Assembly (NCBI GenBank): GCA_020633195.1
Contig: JACKEC010000032.1
Location: forward strand, 1-64,000
From: Sandaracinaceae bacterium
Lineage (GTDB): Bacteria; Myxococcota_A; Polyangia; Polyangiales; Sandaracinaceae
DNA length: 64,000 bases
Reading direction: 5' to 3'
Below are positions 1-7,477 of the stretch, one piece after another. Both the position numbers and the translations under genes were made by a program. Position 1 is the first letter of the stretch; the number at the start of each line of letters is the position of its first letter. Under the pieces are notes generated by a model. It worked only from the letters and a program-made list of their open reading frames with translations, ran no database searches and was not told the origin of the DNA.

Positions 1-414
1 CGCTCCGCCGAGGAGACGCGGCGCGCGGCCACCCACGAGGAGGCGAAGCCCGAGAACGACAAGGACACGCGCGGCCTCGAGCAGAGCTACCTCGCGCGCG
101 GGCAGGCGATGCGCGCGGAGGAGCTCGAGGAGGCGATCGCGCGGCTCCGCTTCCTCGAGCTGCGCGCGTTCGGCGACGAGGATCCCATCGGCCTCGGCGC
201 GCTCGTCACGCTCCTCGTGGACGACGCCGAGACGCGCTGCTTCCTCGTGCCCGCCGCGGGGGGCACGCGGGTCACGGTCGAGGGCGCGGAGATCCAGCTC
301 GTGACCCCCGCCGCGCCGCTCGGCCGAGCGCTCCTCGATCGCCGCGCCGGAGACGACTTCGTGCTGCGCATCGGAGGCCGCGAGCGCGAGTACGAGATCA
401 CGGCCGTCGAGTGA
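1..414 (+). CDS. GreA/GreB-family transcription elongation factor-like protein, 5' partial
   Basis: The frame is open from the first base, so the gene begins outside the window; 137 residues are visible. The tail has the Gre C-terminal pattern: an acidic helical stretch ending in a run like LARGQAMRAEELEEAIARL, then GDEDPIGLGALVTL, and a final beta-rich part with ARALL-like 'PLGRALLDRRAGDDFVLRIGG'. In the Gre family this C-terminal FKBP-like domain binds RNA polymerase and the N-terminal coiled coil reaches the secondary channel to stimulate transcript cleavage. The N-terminal coiled coil tip cannot be assessed here. Many myxobacterial proteins of this type are shorter Gre paralogues rather than housekeeping GreA, so the family call is firm but the exact role is not. 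Confidence 0.7.
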   Translation, partial: RSAEETRRAATHEEAKPENDKDTRGLEQSYLARGQAMRAEELEEAIARLRFLELRAFGDEDPIGLGALVTLLVDDAETRCFLVPAAGGTRVTVEGAEIQLVTPAAPLGRALLDRRAGDDFVLRIGGREREYEITAVE

Positions 415-466
415 CGCTCGACGCGCGCGGGGGCGGGCCCTTATCCTGCCGCCGGGGAGGGTCCTG

Positions 467-946
467 ATGAGCAAGAGCAAGTGGATGGCGCTCGGCCTGA
501 GCGCGTGGCTCCTGGTCGGGTGCGGAGCCGAAGAAGAGGCGGACGAAGAGACGTCGAGCGCGGGCGCGCCGGCCGAGGAGGCGGCGCCCGCCGTCGCCGA
601 TCCGGCCGTGGCGCCGGAGGAGGCCGAGGGCTCCGGCGACGGCGTCGTCGTGCGCGACGAGGAAGGCAACACCGTGGCCGTCGGCCCGAACGGTGAGGTG
701 GCGGCCGAGGACTCGGAGACCGGCGAGACGACGACCGTCGACACGCAGGACGGGACCACCACCGTCGAGGGCGGCAACGGCGAAGAGGTCGTCACCGGCG
801 GTGGCGACACGGTCGCGCGCGAAGGCGGCAACGTCGCTGGCGTCGATCGCAACGGCCGCGTCGTCGCCTCCGACGGCGACGACACGGTCGTGATCCAGCC
901 CGGCGGCCGCGGCATCCGGATCAACGGCCTCAACCTGGGCCGCTGA
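467..946 (+). CDS. Acidic lipoprotein of unknown function
   Basis: A 159-residue protein starting at an ATG preceded by GGAGGG at 5 nt spacing. The N-terminus has a lipobox (LLVGC, Cys19), so the mature protein should be lipid-anchored. The rest is low complexity: a Glu/Ala-rich stretch to about residue 60, then Thr, Gly, Asp and Val-rich short imperfect repeats (DGTTTVEGG, GGGDTVAREGG type). It has no recognisable enzymatic motif. It is transcribed toward the porin gene on the other strand, and a long inverted repeat lies between them. I do not recognise a family. Confidence 0.75.
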   Translation: MSKSKWMALGLSAWLLVGCGAEEEADEETSSAGAPAEEAAPAVADPAVAPEEAEGSGDGVVVRDEEGNTVAVGPNGEVAAEDSETGETTTVDTQDGTTTVEGGNGEEVVTGGGDTVAREGGNVAGVDRNGRVVASDGDDTVVIQPGGRGIRINGLNLGR

Positions 947-948
947 AC

Positions 949-995
949 GCGAGCGCGGGGCCGCGCCGTCGCTGGCGCAGCCCCGCGTCGCTCGC
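949..995. terminator. Long inverted repeat between convergent genes, probable bidirectional terminator
   Basis: The arms GCGAGCG-CGGGGC (949-961) and GCCCCG-CGT-CGCTCGC (980-995) pair as a 13-bp stem with a 3-nt bulge (986-988) around an 18-nt loop. It starts 3 nt after the stop of the upstream plus-strand lipoprotein and ends 10 nt before the stop of the minus-strand porin. No T-tract follows on either side, as is common in high-GC genomes. Confidence 0.55.
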
Positions 996-1005
996 GTCGC
1001 CCCGG

Positions 1006-2334
1006 CTAGTTGGTGCGAACCACGACGCCGAGGATCGAGCTGACGACGGTCTCCGACGGGGCGCCCGACGGGTCCTGGAAGTCCGGCTCGGTGGAGACGT
1101 CGACCCGCGTGTCGAGCCGCAGGATGAGGTGCTCCATCGGGGTCACCTCGATCGTGGCGGTCGCCGTCACGAGGCCGGTGTCGGTGTCGGGGTCGCCGAT
1201 GTACTCGCCCCGCAGGCCGAGGGCGACGTAGGGCGGGAACCGCAGCCGCCCGCTCAGCATCACGCCCCAGAGCTGGTCGAACGTGCCGCCGCCGAGGTCC
1301 TCGGCGATGTAGTCCGCGTTGGCGGTGATCTCGAGGTCGTCGATCGACACGGTCACGAGGAGATCGCCGAAGTGCCGCCAGAGGTCGTCGTTGCTGTCGC
1401 CCTCGGGGCCGGCGAGGTAGCCGCCGCTGATCGAGACGGGGCCGTTCTCGTAGCCGATCTGCAGACCGAAGGTCTTGCCGTCGTTGTTGTCGAGGACGTT
1501 GTTCCAGCCGTTGACCGCGAGGCCCGTGACCGTCACGCCCGTGCCCGGCGGCGCGTACGCGACCCGAAAGCCCGTGTGATAGAAGGGCTGCACGAGGTTG
1601 TAGAGCGCGCCCCGGCTGTAGGTGTGGTTGTTCCAGCTCTCGGAGACCTCGGCGCCGTAGATCGTGTCGAACTGACCGAAGTCGATCGACGCGCCCTCGA
1701 ACGGGCGCCACGTCGCGTAGGCCTGCTTGAGGAACTGCATCCCGTCGGGCAAGCCCGAGGTCGGGCCGAGCAGCCGGGGGACCGAGGTCCCGAAGCGCAG
1801 GTTGAGCGTCGCCCCGACGTCGCCCCCGTCGTACTCCATGTCGAAGCCGACGAACGAGACGGTGAGGCCGTTGATGTACGTGTACGGCCGGTAGCCGATG
1901 AGCGCGCTCTGATCGCCCGAGAAGGGCTCGGGCAGTGTCCACGTGCCTTGCGCGTACGCGTCGGCGAAGCCGCTGATCTCGAGGTCGTCGGTCCAGTCGT
2001 GACCGTCCCCCGAGCTGTCGGCCGTGTCGGTCGAGGGGGGCGTCTCGTCGTCGACCGTCTGCGTCGCGGGCTCGACCTCGGTCACCGCGGGGCTGGCGGC
2101 GGGGCTCGCCTCGACGACCACCGTCGTCTCGACGGGCGCGGGCTCGGTCGCCGGGGGCGGCTCCTCGATCGCCCTCGCGCCAGAGCTCTCGACGGGCGCG
2201 TCGTCGTCCGCGTCACGCGGCTCGGTCAGGGCGCTCGCGTCCGCGAGGACCTCGCCCTCCTCGGCCTCCTCCACCTGCGCCGCGGCCTCGGGCGCGACGG
2301 CGAGGCACGCCATCAAGCAGAGCGCCCGCTTCAC
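1006..2334 (-). CDS. Outer-membrane beta-barrel porin-like protein
   Basis: A 442-residue secreted protein. The chosen start is the GTG at 2334-2332, which overlaps the amt stop in a GTGA; it gives a clean signal peptide (VKRALCLMACLAVAPEAAAQ). After the signal there is a Pro/Ala/Glu/Thr-rich periplasmic linker to about residue 125. A barrel-like region of alternating aromatic strands follows (FADAYAQGTW, TYINGLTVSFVGFDMEY, GASIDFGQFDTIYGAE). The pattern matches the beta-barrel porin-2/OmpL-like family found in Bacteroidota and Myxococcota. Translational coupling with an ammonium transporter suggests it lets ammonium or a nitrogenous solute cross the outer membrane; this is inference from context. 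It lacks the usual terminal Phe and ends in VVVRTN. Confidence 0.75.
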   Translation of the reverse strand: MKRALCLMACLAVAPEAAAQVEEAEEGEVLADASALTEPRDADDDAPVESSGARAIEEPPPATEPAPVETTVVVEASPAASPAVTEVEPATQTVDDETPPSTDTADSSGDGHDWTDDLEISGFADAYAQGTWTLPEPFSGDQSALIGYRPYTYINGLTVSFVGFDMEYDGGDVGATLNLRFGTSVPRLLGPTSGLPDGMQFLKQAYATWRPFEGASIDFGQFDTIYGAEVSESWNNHTYSRGALYNLVQPFYHTGFRVAYAPPGTGVTVTGLAVNGWNNVLDNNDGKTFGLQIGYENGPVSISGGYLAGPEGDSNDDLWRHFGDLLVTVSIDDLEITANADYIAEDLGGGTFDQLWGVMLSGRLRFPPYVALGLRGEYIGDPDTDTGLVTATATIEVTPMEHLILRLDTRVDVSTEPDFQDPSGAPSETVVSSILGVVVRTN

Positions 2335-3599
2335 GACGCCACCTCTCCGGTCAGCGCGAGGCTGCCCGACGGCTGGAGCTCGGCCTCGGGCTCCGCGACG
2401 CCGCTCGTGCCCGACGAGTACGCCTCGACGCCGCATTCGGCGAGGTCGAGGCCCTCGATCTCGTGCTCCTTGGAGACGCGGATGCCGCCTGGGAGCTGCT
2501 TCATCGCGACCCACGCGACGCCCCCGACGACGAGGCAGAACCCGGTCACCGCGCCGACGCCGAGCGCCTGGGTGCCGAGCAGCCCGACGCCGCCGCCGTG
2601 GAAGAGGCCCTTCGTCTCGGCGCCGCTCGCGAACAGCCCGACCGCGAGCGTCCCGAGCACGCCGCAGATCAGGTGCACGGGGATGGCCCCGACGGGATCG
2701 TCGACCTTGAGGCGGTCGAGCAGCATCACGCCCTCGACCACGACCACGCCGGCGATCGCGCCGACCACCATCGACTCGCCCGGCCCGATGACGTCCGCGC
2801 CCGCGGTGATCCCGACGAGCCCGGCGAGCGCGCCGTTGAGCGCCATCGAGAGGTCGAGCCCGCCGGAGCGGAGCCGCGAGTGCAGCAGCGCCGCGACGAA
2901 GCCGGCCGCCGCGCTGAGGTTGGTCACCAGGATGACCGGCGCGATGCCCTCGGCGTCCGCGCTGAGCGTGCTGCCGCCGTTGAAGCCGAACCAGCCGAGC
3001 CAGAGGATGATCACTCCGAGCGCGGCCAGGGGCATGCTGTGGGCCGGCATGACGCGGCCGTCCGCGCCGTAGCGGCCGAGCCGCGGGCCGATGAGGACGG
3101 CCCCCGTCAGCGCGAGCGCGCCGCCGACCGCGTGGACGACCGTGCTGCCCGCGAAGTCGTGGAAGCCGAGCTCGGAGAGCCAGCCGCCGCCCCACACCCA
3201 GTGGCCGACGAGCGGGTAGATCACCGCGGTCGTGAGCACGGTGAACGCGAAGAACGTCCCGAGGCGGGCGCGCTCGGCGACCGCGCCGCTCACGATCGTG
3301 GCCGCCGTGGCCGCGAACACGAGCTGGAAGAACAGGAAGACGTAGATCGGCAGCCCGCTCACCTCCGATCCGCCCGCGGGGAAGAGCTGGCTGAGGCCGA
3401 TGAAGGCGTTCCCTTCGCCGAACATCAGGCCGTAGCCGACCGCGTAGTAGACGAGGGACGAGATGGCGAGAACGCCGACGTTCTTGAGCAGGACCATCAC
3501 CGCGTTCTTCTGGCGGCAGAACCCACTCTCCACGAGCGCGAAGCCGGCGTGCATGAAGAACACGAGGCAGGCGCAAACGACGACCCAGAGGCTGTCCAC
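2331..3599 (-). CDS. amt: Ammonium transporter (Amt/MEP/Rh family)
   Basis: A 422-residue polytopic inner-membrane channel for ammonium/ammonia. The start is the GTG at 3599-3597, preceded by GGAG-AAAGGG; it gives the typical Amt N-terminus (VDSLWVVVCACLVFFMHAGFALVESG). The conserved signatures are visible: DFAGSTVVHAVGG with the first pore His, WFGFNGGS, ALNGALAGLVGITAGAD, and DDPVGAIPVHLICGVLGTLAVGL with the second pore His. The C-terminal cytosolic tail (EHEIEGLDLAECGVEAY) matches the regulatory tail that contacts PII proteins, although no glnK lies here. Its stop overlaps the porin start by 4 bp. A hairpin sits over its Shine-Dalgarno. Confidence 0.95.
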   Translation of the reverse strand: MDSLWVVVCACLVFFMHAGFALVESGFCRQKNAVMVLLKNVGVLAISSLVYYAVGYGLMFGEGNAFIGLSQLFPAGGSEVSGLPIYVFLFFQLVFAATAATIVSGAVAERARLGTFFAFTVLTTAVIYPLVGHWVWGGGWLSELGFHDFAGSTVVHAVGGALALTGAVLIGPRLGRYGADGRVMPAHSMPLAALGVIILWLGWFGFNGGSTLSADAEGIAPVILVTNLSAAAGFVAALLHSRLRSGGLDLSMALNGALAGLVGITAGADVIGPGESMVVGAIAGVVVVEGVMLLDRLKVDDPVGAIPVHLICGVLGTLAVGLFASGAETKGLFHGGGVGLLGTQALGVGAVTGFCLVVGGVAWVAMKQLPGGIRVSKEHEIEGLDLAECGVEAYSSGTSGVAEPEAELQPSGSLALTGEVAS

Positions 3600-3613
3600 G
3601 GGTTTCCCTTTCT

Positions 3614-3632
3614 CCGGGCCGTGAGGGCCCGG
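3614..3632 (-). promoter_or_regulatory. amt leader hairpin overlapping the ribosome-binding site, with upstream -10
   Basis: A perfect 7-bp inverted repeat CCGGGCC-N5-GGCCCGG lies at 3614-3632. In the amt mRNA its 3' arm contains the GG of the GGAG Shine-Dalgarno (3615-3612). Folding would therefore partly mask the ribosome-binding site. A plausible -10, TAGAAT, lies on the minus strand at 3691-3686, giving a leader of about 80 nt. I saw no convincing sigma-54 GG/GC site here. Confidence 0.4.
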
Positions 3633-3842
3633 ACTCGGACGGCACCCTGTCAGCCGCGCGTTTCCCGGAGGTTTCGCCTGCGTCAATTCTAACGCGCTGC
3701 GTCATAGCCTCCCGATGGTGACCCCCGTCCGCTTGTGGGTACGCGCGAAGGGCTCTAGGTCCGTCTCGCCCCCGGGAACCCCATGTCACGCCCCGTCATC
3801 GACCTCGTCGCCGAAGCCGCTCGGACTCGCTACCGTACCCGG

Positions 3843-4748
3843 GTGTCGGTGCGTCCCGAACCGCAGCGCTTCAAGGAGCTCGAGGAGGCGATCGACGGAA
3901 TCGTCGAGAGCTACGACGAGGGGCGCGAGATCGACAACCTCGAGAGCGCGGCGCTGCCGAGCAAGCGCGCCGTCGTCGAGGCGTTCCACCACCTCGAGTT
4001 CGCGCTCTACATGGGCTTCTACAGCCCCCGCTCGCTCCACCGCGACAACCTCCGGCACTCCGTCGCGGAGCACGTCTACGGCGCCCACGAGCTGCTCGTC
4101 GAGCAGATCGAGCGCGCGGTCACCTACGACCACTGGATGGGCCGCACCAAGGACGTCCTGCGCTCCGGGGCCGGCGAGCAGGTGGTGCTCGACCTCCTGC
4201 GAGGGATCCCGGACCTCCGGCGGCAGCTCAACCTCGACCTCCACGCGGCCTTCGAAGGCGACCCCGCCGCGCAGAACATCGAGGAGATCGTCTTCAGCTA
4301 CCCGGCGATCCAGGCGATCACCGCGTACCGCGTCGCGCACCGGCTGTGCCGCGCCGGGGTCCCGATGATCCCGCGCATCATCACCGAGCACGCGCACTCC
4401 AAGACCGGGATCGACATCCACCCGAGCGCGATCATCGGGGAGCGCTTCTTCATCGATCACGGCACCGGCGTCGTGATCGGGGAGACCGCCGTCATCGGCG
4501 ACGGGGTGAAGCTCTATCAGGGCGTCACCCTCGGGGCGCTCAGCGTGCCCAAGCGCGACGAAGCGACGAAGCGCCACCCGACCCTCGAGGACGACGTCAC
4601 GATCTACTCGGGCGCGACCATCCTGGGTGGCGACACGGTGATCGGTCGGGGCTCCACGATCGGCGGCAACGTGTGGCTCACCAAGTCGGTGCCGCCCGGG
4701 TCGCGCGTGTTCGGACGCGCGCGTCAGTCCGAGTCCGACGCCCCGTAG
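3843..4748 (+). CDS. cysE: Serine O-acetyltransferase (EpsC/CysE type)
   Basis: Acetylates L-serine with acetyl-CoA, the first committed step of cysteine synthesis, in the cytoplasm. The N-terminal helical domain is followed by a left-handed beta-helix of hexapeptide repeats (GIDIHPSAIIGERFFIDHGTGVVIGETAVIGDG). The Asp-His pair in IDHGTG matches the catalytic pair of CysE. The start is uncertain. I chose the GTG at 3843 because a TACCGT hexamer lies 6 nt before it and the 60 bp between it and the upstream in-frame ATG at 3783 have visibly lower GC at third positions. The ATG would add 20 residues and has no Shine-Dalgarno. No cysK partner is adjacent. Confidence 0.9.
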   Translation: MSVRPEPQRFKELEEAIDGIVESYDEGREIDNLESAALPSKRAVVEAFHHLEFALYMGFYSPRSLHRDNLRHSVAEHVYGAHELLVEQIERAVTYDHWMGRTKDVLRSGAGEQVVLDLLRGIPDLRRQLNLDLHAAFEGDPAAQNIEEIVFSYPAIQAITAYRVAHRLCRAGVPMIPRIITEHAHSKTGIDIHPSAIIGERFFIDHGTGVVIGETAVIGDGVKLYQGVTLGALSVPKRDEATKRHPTLEDDVTIYSGATILGGDTVIGRGSTIGGNVWLTKSVPPGSRVFGRARQSESDAP

Positions 4749-4789
4749 CCCGTCCCCGTCACAAATCGGGGGCGCCGCCTCGGGTCGTG

Positions 4790-4801
4790 TACGATTCCCC
4801 C
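4790..4801 (+). promoter_or_regulatory. -10-like hexamer for a leaderless start
   Basis: TACGAT at 4790-4795 is followed by 6 nt and then the GTG start at 4802. With a usual 6-7 nt distance from -10 to transcription start, the mRNA would begin at the start codon. No Shine-Dalgarno is present before 4802. The same arrangement recurs at many genes in the window. Confidence 0.5.
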
Positions 4802-5725
4802 GTGGGTGATCGGAAGGCGGACCGCCGCGGGCGGGCGACGCTGCCGGAGGCGGTCGATCTGCGATCGCTCCTGGCCAGCGCGGACCGCGCCGAGGTCCCC
4901 GTGCTCGTCGTGCTGACCGGCCCGCAGGTCGGCCAGCGGATCCTCCTCGAGAGCTCCGCGCTGGTCGGTCACGACCCCGAGGCGGACCTCATGCTCGTCG
5001 GCGACGGCGTCGAGTGGCACCACGCGTCGTTCTCGCCGAAAGACGGCGGCTGGATCGTCCGCGACCTGACGGGGCACCGACGCACCGAGGTCAACGGCAT
5101 GCGGGTCAGCGAGATCCTGCTGTCGGACGACGACCAGATCATCATCGGGGGCACGGTCCTGCGCTTCGAGCTGCACGACCCGGTCGAGCAGGCCTACGAC
5201 GAGGCGATCCAGGAGCGGCTGACCAAGGACGACCTCACCGGCCTGCTGTCGCGGCGCACCTTCGACGTGACCCTCGAGAGCGCGCTCGCGGCCGCCGACC
5301 GGCACGACCGCGCCCTCGCGCTGCTCGTGGTCGACATCGACGGCGTGAAGCACATCAACGATCGGCTCGGTCACCTCGTCGGCGCGCACGTCATCCGCGA
5401 GGTCGGCCGTCGGATCGGCGACCTGCTCGGCGAGGACGGCTGCGCGTGCCGCCTCGGCGGCGACGAGTTCGGGGTGATCGTCCCCGGCGTGGGCCTCGCC
5501 GCCGGCGAAGCCATGGGTGAGCGGATCCGCGCCGCCGTGGCCGCCGCGCGCATCGCTCACGAGGGCGAGCGGCTCGCCGTCACGGTGTCGGTCGGCGTCG
5601 CCGCGTTCCCCGAGCACGCGACCGCGCCGCTCGACCTGCTGCGCCGGGCCGACGACGCCATGTACGTGGTCAAGCGCGCCGGGGGCGACGCCGTGGGCCG
5701 CTACGTCGCGCCGACCCCGGCCTGA
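4802..5725 (+). CDS. FHA-like domain / GGDEF diguanylate cyclase
   Basis: A 307-residue cytoplasmic signalling protein. Residues about 30-125 resemble an FHA domain but are degenerate: GR is replaced by GH, and the usual S-x-x-H is EWHH. Residues about 140-300 form a GGDEF domain with an intact GGDEF motif (RLGGDEFGVIVPG), the DDLTGLLSR start and the DDAMYVVKRAGGD end, so it should make cyclic di-GMP from GTP. The RxxD inhibitory I-site expected upstream of GGDEF is absent (GEDG occupies that place), so product inhibition through that site is unlikely. The GTG at 4802 was chosen for the leaderless-type -10; an in-frame GTG at 4787 is the alternative. It has no membrane segment. Confidence 0.85.
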   Translation: MGDRKADRRGRATLPEAVDLRSLLASADRAEVPVLVVLTGPQVGQRILLESSALVGHDPEADLMLVGDGVEWHHASFSPKDGGWIVRDLTGHRRTEVNGMRVSEILLSDDDQIIIGGTVLRFELHDPVEQAYDEAIQERLTKDDLTGLLSRRTFDVTLESALAAADRHDRALALLVVDIDGVKHINDRLGHLVGAHVIREVGRRIGDLLGEDGCACRLGGDEFGVIVPGVGLAAGEAMGERIRAAVAAARIAHEGERLAVTVSVGVAAFPEHATAPLDLLRRADDAMYVVKRAGGDAVGRYVAPTPA

Positions 5726-5785
5726 GCTCCGCGCGTCCCCCCGTGCGCCGGTAGACCTTCTGTCGTAGAACGGCGGCGCCCTCCG

Positions 5786-7477
5786 ATGGAAGTCGTCTAT
5801 TTCATCGTGCTCGTGGGCGTCCTGATCTTCGTCCACGAGCTCGGTCACTTCGCGTGCGCCAAGTTCTTCGGCGTCCGGGTCCTGAAATTCAGCCTCGGCT
5901 TCGGCCCGCGGATCGCCGGGTTCACGCGCGGGGGGACCGAGTACGTGATCGCCGCGTTCCCGCTCGGCGGCTACGTGCGCATGCTCGGCGAGAGCCCCTA
6001 CGACGACGTCCGCGAGGAGGACCGCGGCCGGTCCTTCGCCGAGCAGCCGCTGTTCAAGCGCGTGATCATCGTCGGCGCGGGGCCGCTGATGAACCTCGTG
6101 TTCCCGATCGCGCTCTTCTTCGTCGTGTTCATGGGCGACTCGACGATGACGCCGTCGGTGATCGGCACCGTGTTCCCCGACCGACCCGCGGACGGCGTGC
6201 TGCAGCCCGGCGACCGCGTCGTGCGCGCGGACGGCGACGACGTGAGCACGTTCTATCAGCTCGCGCGCATCATCAACGCCCACCCCGAGGAGCCGGTCGA
6301 GCTCGTGGTGGAGCGCGGCGACGAGCGGCGCACCCTCACCGTCACCCCCGTGCTGGCTCGCATGCCGAGGCCGCTCGGGCTCTACGACGAGGTCGGCCGC
6401 GTCGGGATCAAGCCGCACCACCCGCTCGCGGTGATCGGCGTGATGTCTCCGTCGAGCCCGGCCGCCGCGGCGAGGCTCCGGACCTTCGATCGCATCATCG
6501 CCGCGGGCGGCGCGCCCGTGGATCGGTGGATCGATCTCGAGCGGCCCATCGGGAGCAACCGCGGCTCGATGATCCCGGTGACGTACATGCGGCCCACGCG
6601 CGTCGAGGGCGCGCTCGGGGGGCTCGTCGACCTCGAGATCTACGAGCCGCACGTCGCCGCGCTGACGCCCGAGCCCGGGCCGGGTGACGGGCTCGCGCGG
6701 GCGGGGCTCGAGCCGGTCGACCTCTACGTCGCGCACGTGACCGCGCGCGAGGCCGGCGACGACTCGGGGGTGCGCCCCGGCGACCGCCTCGTCAGCCTCG
6801 ACGACCGCGCGGTCCGGCTCTGGGCCACCTTCGTCGAGGACGTCGAGGCGCAGCCCGACCGGGTCCACGAGCTCGTGTGGCGTCGCGGCGACCAGCTCGT
6901 CACGCGGCACTACCGCATGCGCGCCGCGCGGGTGGTGAGCGGGGAGGGCGTCGATCAGCGGGTGCTCGTCATCGACCCGAGCAGCGGGCGCGAGCTCGGC
7001 ACCCTCGGGCACTGGCGGCCGACCACGCTCGACGCCGCGATCCCCAACCCGAGCCCGGTCCTCTACGCGATGGAGCAGGCGTTCCGCGTCACCGCCGAGC
7101 TCGTCGAGCTGACCGCGTACTCGGTCGTGCGCCTCTTCCAGGGCGAGCTCTCCGTGCGATCGATCGGCGGCCCCATCCAGGTCTTCGAGGCGACGACCAC
7201 GGCCGCCCGCGAGGGCGCGCTCAACTACCTCAGCCTCATGGCGTTCATCAGCATCAACCTCGGCCTGATCAACCTGTTGCCGATCCCGATGCTCGACGGC
7301 GGCCACCTGATGTTCTTCTTCATCGAGGCCGTCGCGCGGCGCCCGGTGAGCACGCGGCTGCGCGAGATCGCGTCGCTCGTCGGGCTCGCGATGCTCGTCT
7401 TGTTGATGATCCTCGCCTTCAAGAACGACCTCGAGCGGCAGTGGCCCCGCATCCAAGAGATGTTCGAGGAAGAATGA
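5786..7477 (+). CDS. rseP: RIP metalloprotease RseP (M50 site-2 protease)
   Basis: A 563-residue inner-membrane zinc protease that cleaves transmembrane anti-sigma factors or signal-peptide remnants. The HELGH zinc motif is at residues 17-21 in the first membrane helix, followed by FSLGFGPRI. The third ligand motif MLDGGH is near residue 504. Two PDZ-type regions lie between (the first around 'VFPDRPADGVLQPGDRVV', the second around 'GVMSPSSPAAAARLRTFDRIIAAGG'), and a third, weaker repeat ('DDSGVRPGDRLVSLD') may explain why it is longer than E. coli RseP (about 450). The last codons overlap rsmB (ATGA at 7474). A second M50 protease lies at 53859-54920. Confidence 0.93.
   Translation: MEVVYFIVLVGVLIFVHELGHFACAKFFGVRVLKFSLGFGPRIAGFTRGGTEYVIAAFPLGGYVRMLGESPYDDVREEDRGRSFAEQPLFKRVIIVGAGPLMNLVFPIALFFVVFMGDSTMTPSVIGTVFPDRPADGVLQPGDRVVRADGDDVSTFYQLARIINAHPEEPVELVVERGDERRTLTVTPVLARMPRPLGLYDEVGRVGIKPHHPLAVIGVMSPSSPAAAARLRTFDRIIAAGGAPVDRWIDLERPIGSNRGSMIPVTYMRPTRVEGALGGLVDLEIYEPHVAALTPEPGPGDGLARAGLEPVDLYVAHVTAREAGDDSGVRPGDRLVSLDDRAVRLWATFVEDVEAQPDRVHELVWRRGDQLVTRHYRMRAARVVSGEGVDQRVLVIDPSSGRELGTLGHWRPTTLDAAIPNPSPVLYAMEQAFRVTAELVELTAYSVVRLFQGELSVRSIGGPIQVFEATTTAAREGALNYLSLMAFISINLGLINLLPIPMLDGGHLMFFFIEAVARRPVSTRLREIASLVGLAMLVLLMILAFKNDLERQWPRIQEMFEEE

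Noticed and set aside
398..1942. A 514-codon open frame overlapping the lipoprotein and porin genes
   Set aside because: Its translation is an out-of-frame reading of the porin barrel with Arg-rich composition; the other frame gives a signal peptide and barrel strands.
3783..3842. Upstream ATG extension of serine acetyltransferase
   Set aside because: The 20 extra codons have lower third-position GC than the rest of the gene, no Shine-Dalgarno, and contain the TACCGT -10-like hexamer placed 6 nt before the GTG at 3843. Not excluded outright.
4724..7456. A 910-codon open frame on the minus strand antisense to the GGDEF and rseP genes
   Set aside because: In DNA this GC-rich, stops are rare in shadow frames. 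The sense strand encodes clear GGDEF and RseP proteins, while the antisense product is Arg/Asp/His/Gly-rich with no domain pattern.
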